Source: Rhabdornis inornatus
Taxonomy: Eukaryota > Chordata > Aves > Passeriformes > Rhabdornithidae
DNA length: 64,000 nt
Direction: 5' to 3'
Assembly: GCA_013397075.1 (NCBI GenBank)
Contig: VWZS01005946.1
Coordinates: 258,063-322,062, forward strand
Part shown: piece after piece, positions 60,969-64,000 of the stretch
Layout of the letters: each line of letters opens with the position of its first letter
How positions within the stretch are numbered: position 1 is the first letter of the stretch
Notes under the pieces: generated by a model
Seen by the model: only the letters and a program-made list of their open reading frames with translations
What the model was told of the DNA's origin: nothing
Database searches by the model: none
Position numbers and translations under genes: made by a program

Positions 60969-62696
60969 TTCTTTCTAACCCTTCTGAATTTACATGTGAA
61001 AATTTCCAGGAGCAGGGAAAGGCACTAAGTGTGTGCCTATATCCAGCACAAGGAGGGCATCCAATTCTGAGTCAGGGTCCGCGGCTGCTGAAGCTGCATA
61101 ATACTTAAGATATGGATATGGATAAGCATGTGAGCAGAATGTGTCCAAAGGGAGAGAAACTGTACTTCAGCATTTAAAATTAAGGGCAACTGTTTTAGTA
61201 GTGCTTTTGTGACCTTCCATTTTTAATCACTATGCTTTAAAGTCTCAGCTAGGCAAAACAGCAGATTGCTTTTAAAATGTCACCCAATAGCTATTTTAAC
61301 TAAAAGAATCCACCAAACACTGAAAATTGTATTACTGTGAAATCAAAACCACTAATTTGACATTAAAGTAACCTTTAAAAATCATTCCTCAGAGACAAAC
61401 CTAACCTTTTTAGCCAAGCAATAAGAAACATACTTTGCATAAGTCATACTAGATCTGATACTTCTCATGAGCTACTGAGAGTGTAGGGAGGGCATCAAGT
61501 GCCTTTAACCTCCAAAGGCAGCTGTCTCAGATATATCTCACAAGACACAATCCTTCAAATAAGGATAAACTTACCTCTCTGGNGCTTCCAAAGAGATGGA
61601 AATAGATGAAAAGTGCTATCTTGTCACCCCACTGTTCTCAATCCAAGGTAGAACCCAAGTGCTCAGTGCACCCCAATGTGAAAATTTACACTCCACGTCA
61701 GAGAACATGGGTTGCTCTGAGTGTGAAACAATTTATGGCCTTTCCTGATATCCATGTGGAACAAGTTTAGCCTTGAACAAGGCATAGGATGAGCACGAAT
61801 CCAGGATCTGGACATCCTCAGCACAGAGGACAGTTAAGAGGTTTTCCTTGTTTTTTTCACTCTAGTAATGCCAAGGTGCAAACACAATGAAACAGACTCT
61901 ACAAGGCACAAATGGAAAACTCTTGCACTGATTAGTCCAATTTAGCAATGTCTAATTTAGCAAGAAACACGACAAATGGTGTTTTGCAGAGTGTGCTGGC
62001 ATTTTTACAGCTAATTCATGAAATAACATGAAGAAAACTTGCCACAGATGGCCTTTAATTGAGAAATAAATAGGTAGAGTACCAGCCACTAAAATATCTG
62101 ATGAGAGCTATATTTACAATGCACAAGCTAACCAAACTGTGTGTTATCTACACCTCATTTAGTGGAGTGGTGTCCAAGTAATTTTATTACTTACCCAGGA
62201 AATTTGGCAAGGGGAACAAAAAGGCATAAAACAAAATACTTCACACTATTGCTCAACGTGTTTGTAAATCTGTATTCTTCTGTGCTTAGAACCCATGGCG
62301 ATAGCAAAAAGAGAGCTGCTGAATAGCAGTATAGTTTCATGGTTTCTTTTCAAACTGGATAAAGTAAAGGTACCACACCTGTATATTTATCGAATTCTGA
62401 ATACTGTCCAAGGAGCCCTTTGAGTCAGAAACATCTCTTAGCTCAGGTCTGTAATTTAGAACCTGCAAGAACGTTTTGGCAGAAATATTTTTTCCCAACA
62501 CAAGTGATCTCTTCCTGCAAACACTGGTTGCTCTGCTTCAGAGATGTTCAAAAATCAGGCTCAGGACAACAATTACCTCTCCATCACTGAAATGCTACAG
62601 GAAAAGCAGCACCAAAAAAAGAGTAACACATGACAGAGATTGCTAGGTTGAAACTACAGTTTCTAATCAAACTCATGTCCAAGGCAGTCATTATCA
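60969..62696. other. Intergenic DNA, no gene recognised
   Basis: No gene seen. An N lies at 61583. Short open frames only. Confidence 0.5.
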
Positions 62697-62808
62697 ATAC
62701 CATTCAACAGGTGGGTAAAATAAGGTTTCAAGAGCACTTCCAGAACTTGCCCCCCTTGTCCATGACCGCAATTGCAGCCGTGTAGCATAGTGCACTCACT
62801 GCACCACA
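62697..62808 (-). mobile_element. Ancient tRNA-derived SINE (MIR-like) fragment, minus strand
   Basis: Read on the minus strand, the 3' portion GGGGGGCAAGTTCTGGAAG, GCTCTTGAAACC and TTTTACCCACCTGTTGAATG lines up with the SINE segment GGGCAAGTCACTTAACC, CTCAGTTT and ACCCATCTGTAAAATG. The 5' portion GTGGTGCAGTGAGTGCACTA sits where the tRNA-like head should be. Same family type as 60859-60968, in opposite orientation. Diverged and unconfirmed. Confidence 0.5.
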
Positions 62809-64000
62809 ATTTGGAGAGGCGGTTTCAAGTGCCACAAAGCAGATGAGGCCAAACAGTCTAGAGATTTCTGTGTCATCTGCCCTGATATCTTCTCATAAAT
62901 TAGCACCTTTCCCATCCTCCACCATCCCTCACCTCTCCACCATCGGTCCTTTCTCCTCTTGGAGGGGGCTAGAGGTAGTGTGTGCCACAACTGATCTGGA
63001 GCTCCTGGAGCACTGTCTGGTGCAAACAGAAGTACTGACCAGCTGGCTGCTGCCTCCAAGAAGGACTGAGTTCCACCCATCTTTCCCTGAGCCAGGCACA
63101 TGGCATTTGGATTTCTTTCCTCTTGGAGATCTGTGTACCTCAATCAGTTTCAACTTTGTTTGTTTAAAATTTAAAATTAGATGTGAAAAGGAAAAAAGAA
63201 GAGGTGTTATAAAAACTCTGGGTAAATATGCAAAGAAGGCTCTTCCTTTTTAAGACGCAAGATAAAAATCTAAGTCTGTATCAAGTGGAATAATATAATA
63301 TCAGAAGAAAAGTCAGATTAAATGTGCCTATCTGCTTTTCTTACTAGTCTAGAAAGGGTGGGAAAATATATTTCTGTGTAACCCTCCCAGAAGTGGCTTT
63401 GAACCAGCTGCTGTGTTACAAAAAGGCTCTGGCTACACCTCTCCACTCCGGAAAATGTAGAGAAGGCAACAGGGCCAGATCTCTGCTGGACTAGTTAGTA
63501 CTGACTGATTATTGGACAGTGTAAGCTGTCAAGAGTGTAATGAACTAAGAAGAGCCCTTCTGAAATAACAGGATGAGAGAAATGTGCTAGAGTGGTATTG
63601 GACATACAGAAAACAATTGTTTTGTTAATGTAATACAAGAAAAAGCCAGGTAGGAAAAAACATTGCAATTGACAGAAGACTGAAGAACATTTCTTTCAAT
63701 TTGTACGGCTAGAACCATATAGACATTGTAGAAAAGCAGACATATAAAATTTTGGGGAGATGGAGGCTGTTGGCAGCAGAGGAAGACATCATGTAAGATC
63801 CTAAATGAAATTTTGATAAAGTAAGGATAATTTTACATTCTGAGGAAGCCTTGCATATCATGATAAATCTATAATGAGGACCACAAGGCTTTGCTGTTTT
63901 AAACAAGAGCCCAAATAGTGGAAATATCTAAGATAGAAAGGTATCCAGGGGTCGTAAGACAGGAAGCAATGTGGGCATTTATTTCTGCTGCAATAGACAG
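62809..64000. other. Intergenic DNA, no gene recognised
   Basis: Both strands of 62796-63253 are open (136 codons plus, 115 codons minus). Neither shows a domain or a clear exon boundary. The rest is AT-rich without features. Confidence 0.5.

Noticed and set aside
62796..63253. Open frames on both strands as a possible exon
   Set aside because: Overlapping openness on both strands, no domain, partly overlapping the SINE-like piece, and no convincing splice sites.
1..64000. CRISPR array, operon or other prokaryote-type system
   Set aside because: No regularly spaced direct repeats, no dense coding and no ribosome-binding patterns. All recognisable elements are vertebrate retroelements.

Overview
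The window reads as non-coding DNA from a bird. The main evidence is ten fragments of CR1 LINEs. Several end in the CR1 terminal octamers (ATTCTATG-like), and several still show decayed CR1 protein motifs. There are also four LTRs that resemble avian endogenous retrovirus families, two faint copies of an old tRNA-derived SINE, and no CpG-rich promoter-like stretch. I found no protein-coding gene, tRNA, rRNA, CRISPR array or operon-like structure that I can support. The longest open frames (about 150 to 170 codons) show no family resemblance, and by a rough estimate a few that long are expected by chance in 64 kb of AT-rich DNA. The sequence is a draft: there is a 104-base N gap at 16315-16418 and single Ns at 15792, 15931, 40967 and 61583.

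Layout. 1-9.7 kb is unannotated intergenic or intronic DNA with an A/C-rich run (6.1 kb) and a strong G-run cluster (8.28 kb). 9.68-10.12 kb is a solo LTR with a perfect 5-bp target duplication. 10.7-14.1 kb holds three short CR1 3' ends. 15.8-16.4 kb holds the sequence gap. 19.3 and 27.1 kb carry two longer CR1 3' portions, and between them at 25.6-26.75 kb lies an 1139-bp ERVL-type LTR. At 30.4 kb a 371-bp LTR in minus orientation is inserted into a CR1 reverse-transcriptase fragment. At 37.9-38.3 and 42.65-45.04 kb two minus-strand CR1 pieces match successive parts of the same element type: ORF1 esterase, endonuclease, linker and RT start in the second, RT core in the first. They may be one old copy split by about 4.35 kb. 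Plus-strand CR1 copies follow at 47.1 and 51.5 kb, and an LTR in minus orientation at 58.5 kb. The two SINE-like pieces are at 60.9 and 62.7 kb.

Nothing here forms a working system. The elements are dead, and their value is as a record of nested insertions. The most informative points are the CR1 copy that keeps its 5' coding region (avian CR1 copies are usually 5'-truncated), the possible split of that copy, and the LTR nested in CR1 with a decayed 6-bp duplication. Element names come from my memory of family consensus sequences and need a repeat-library search to fix subfamilies.
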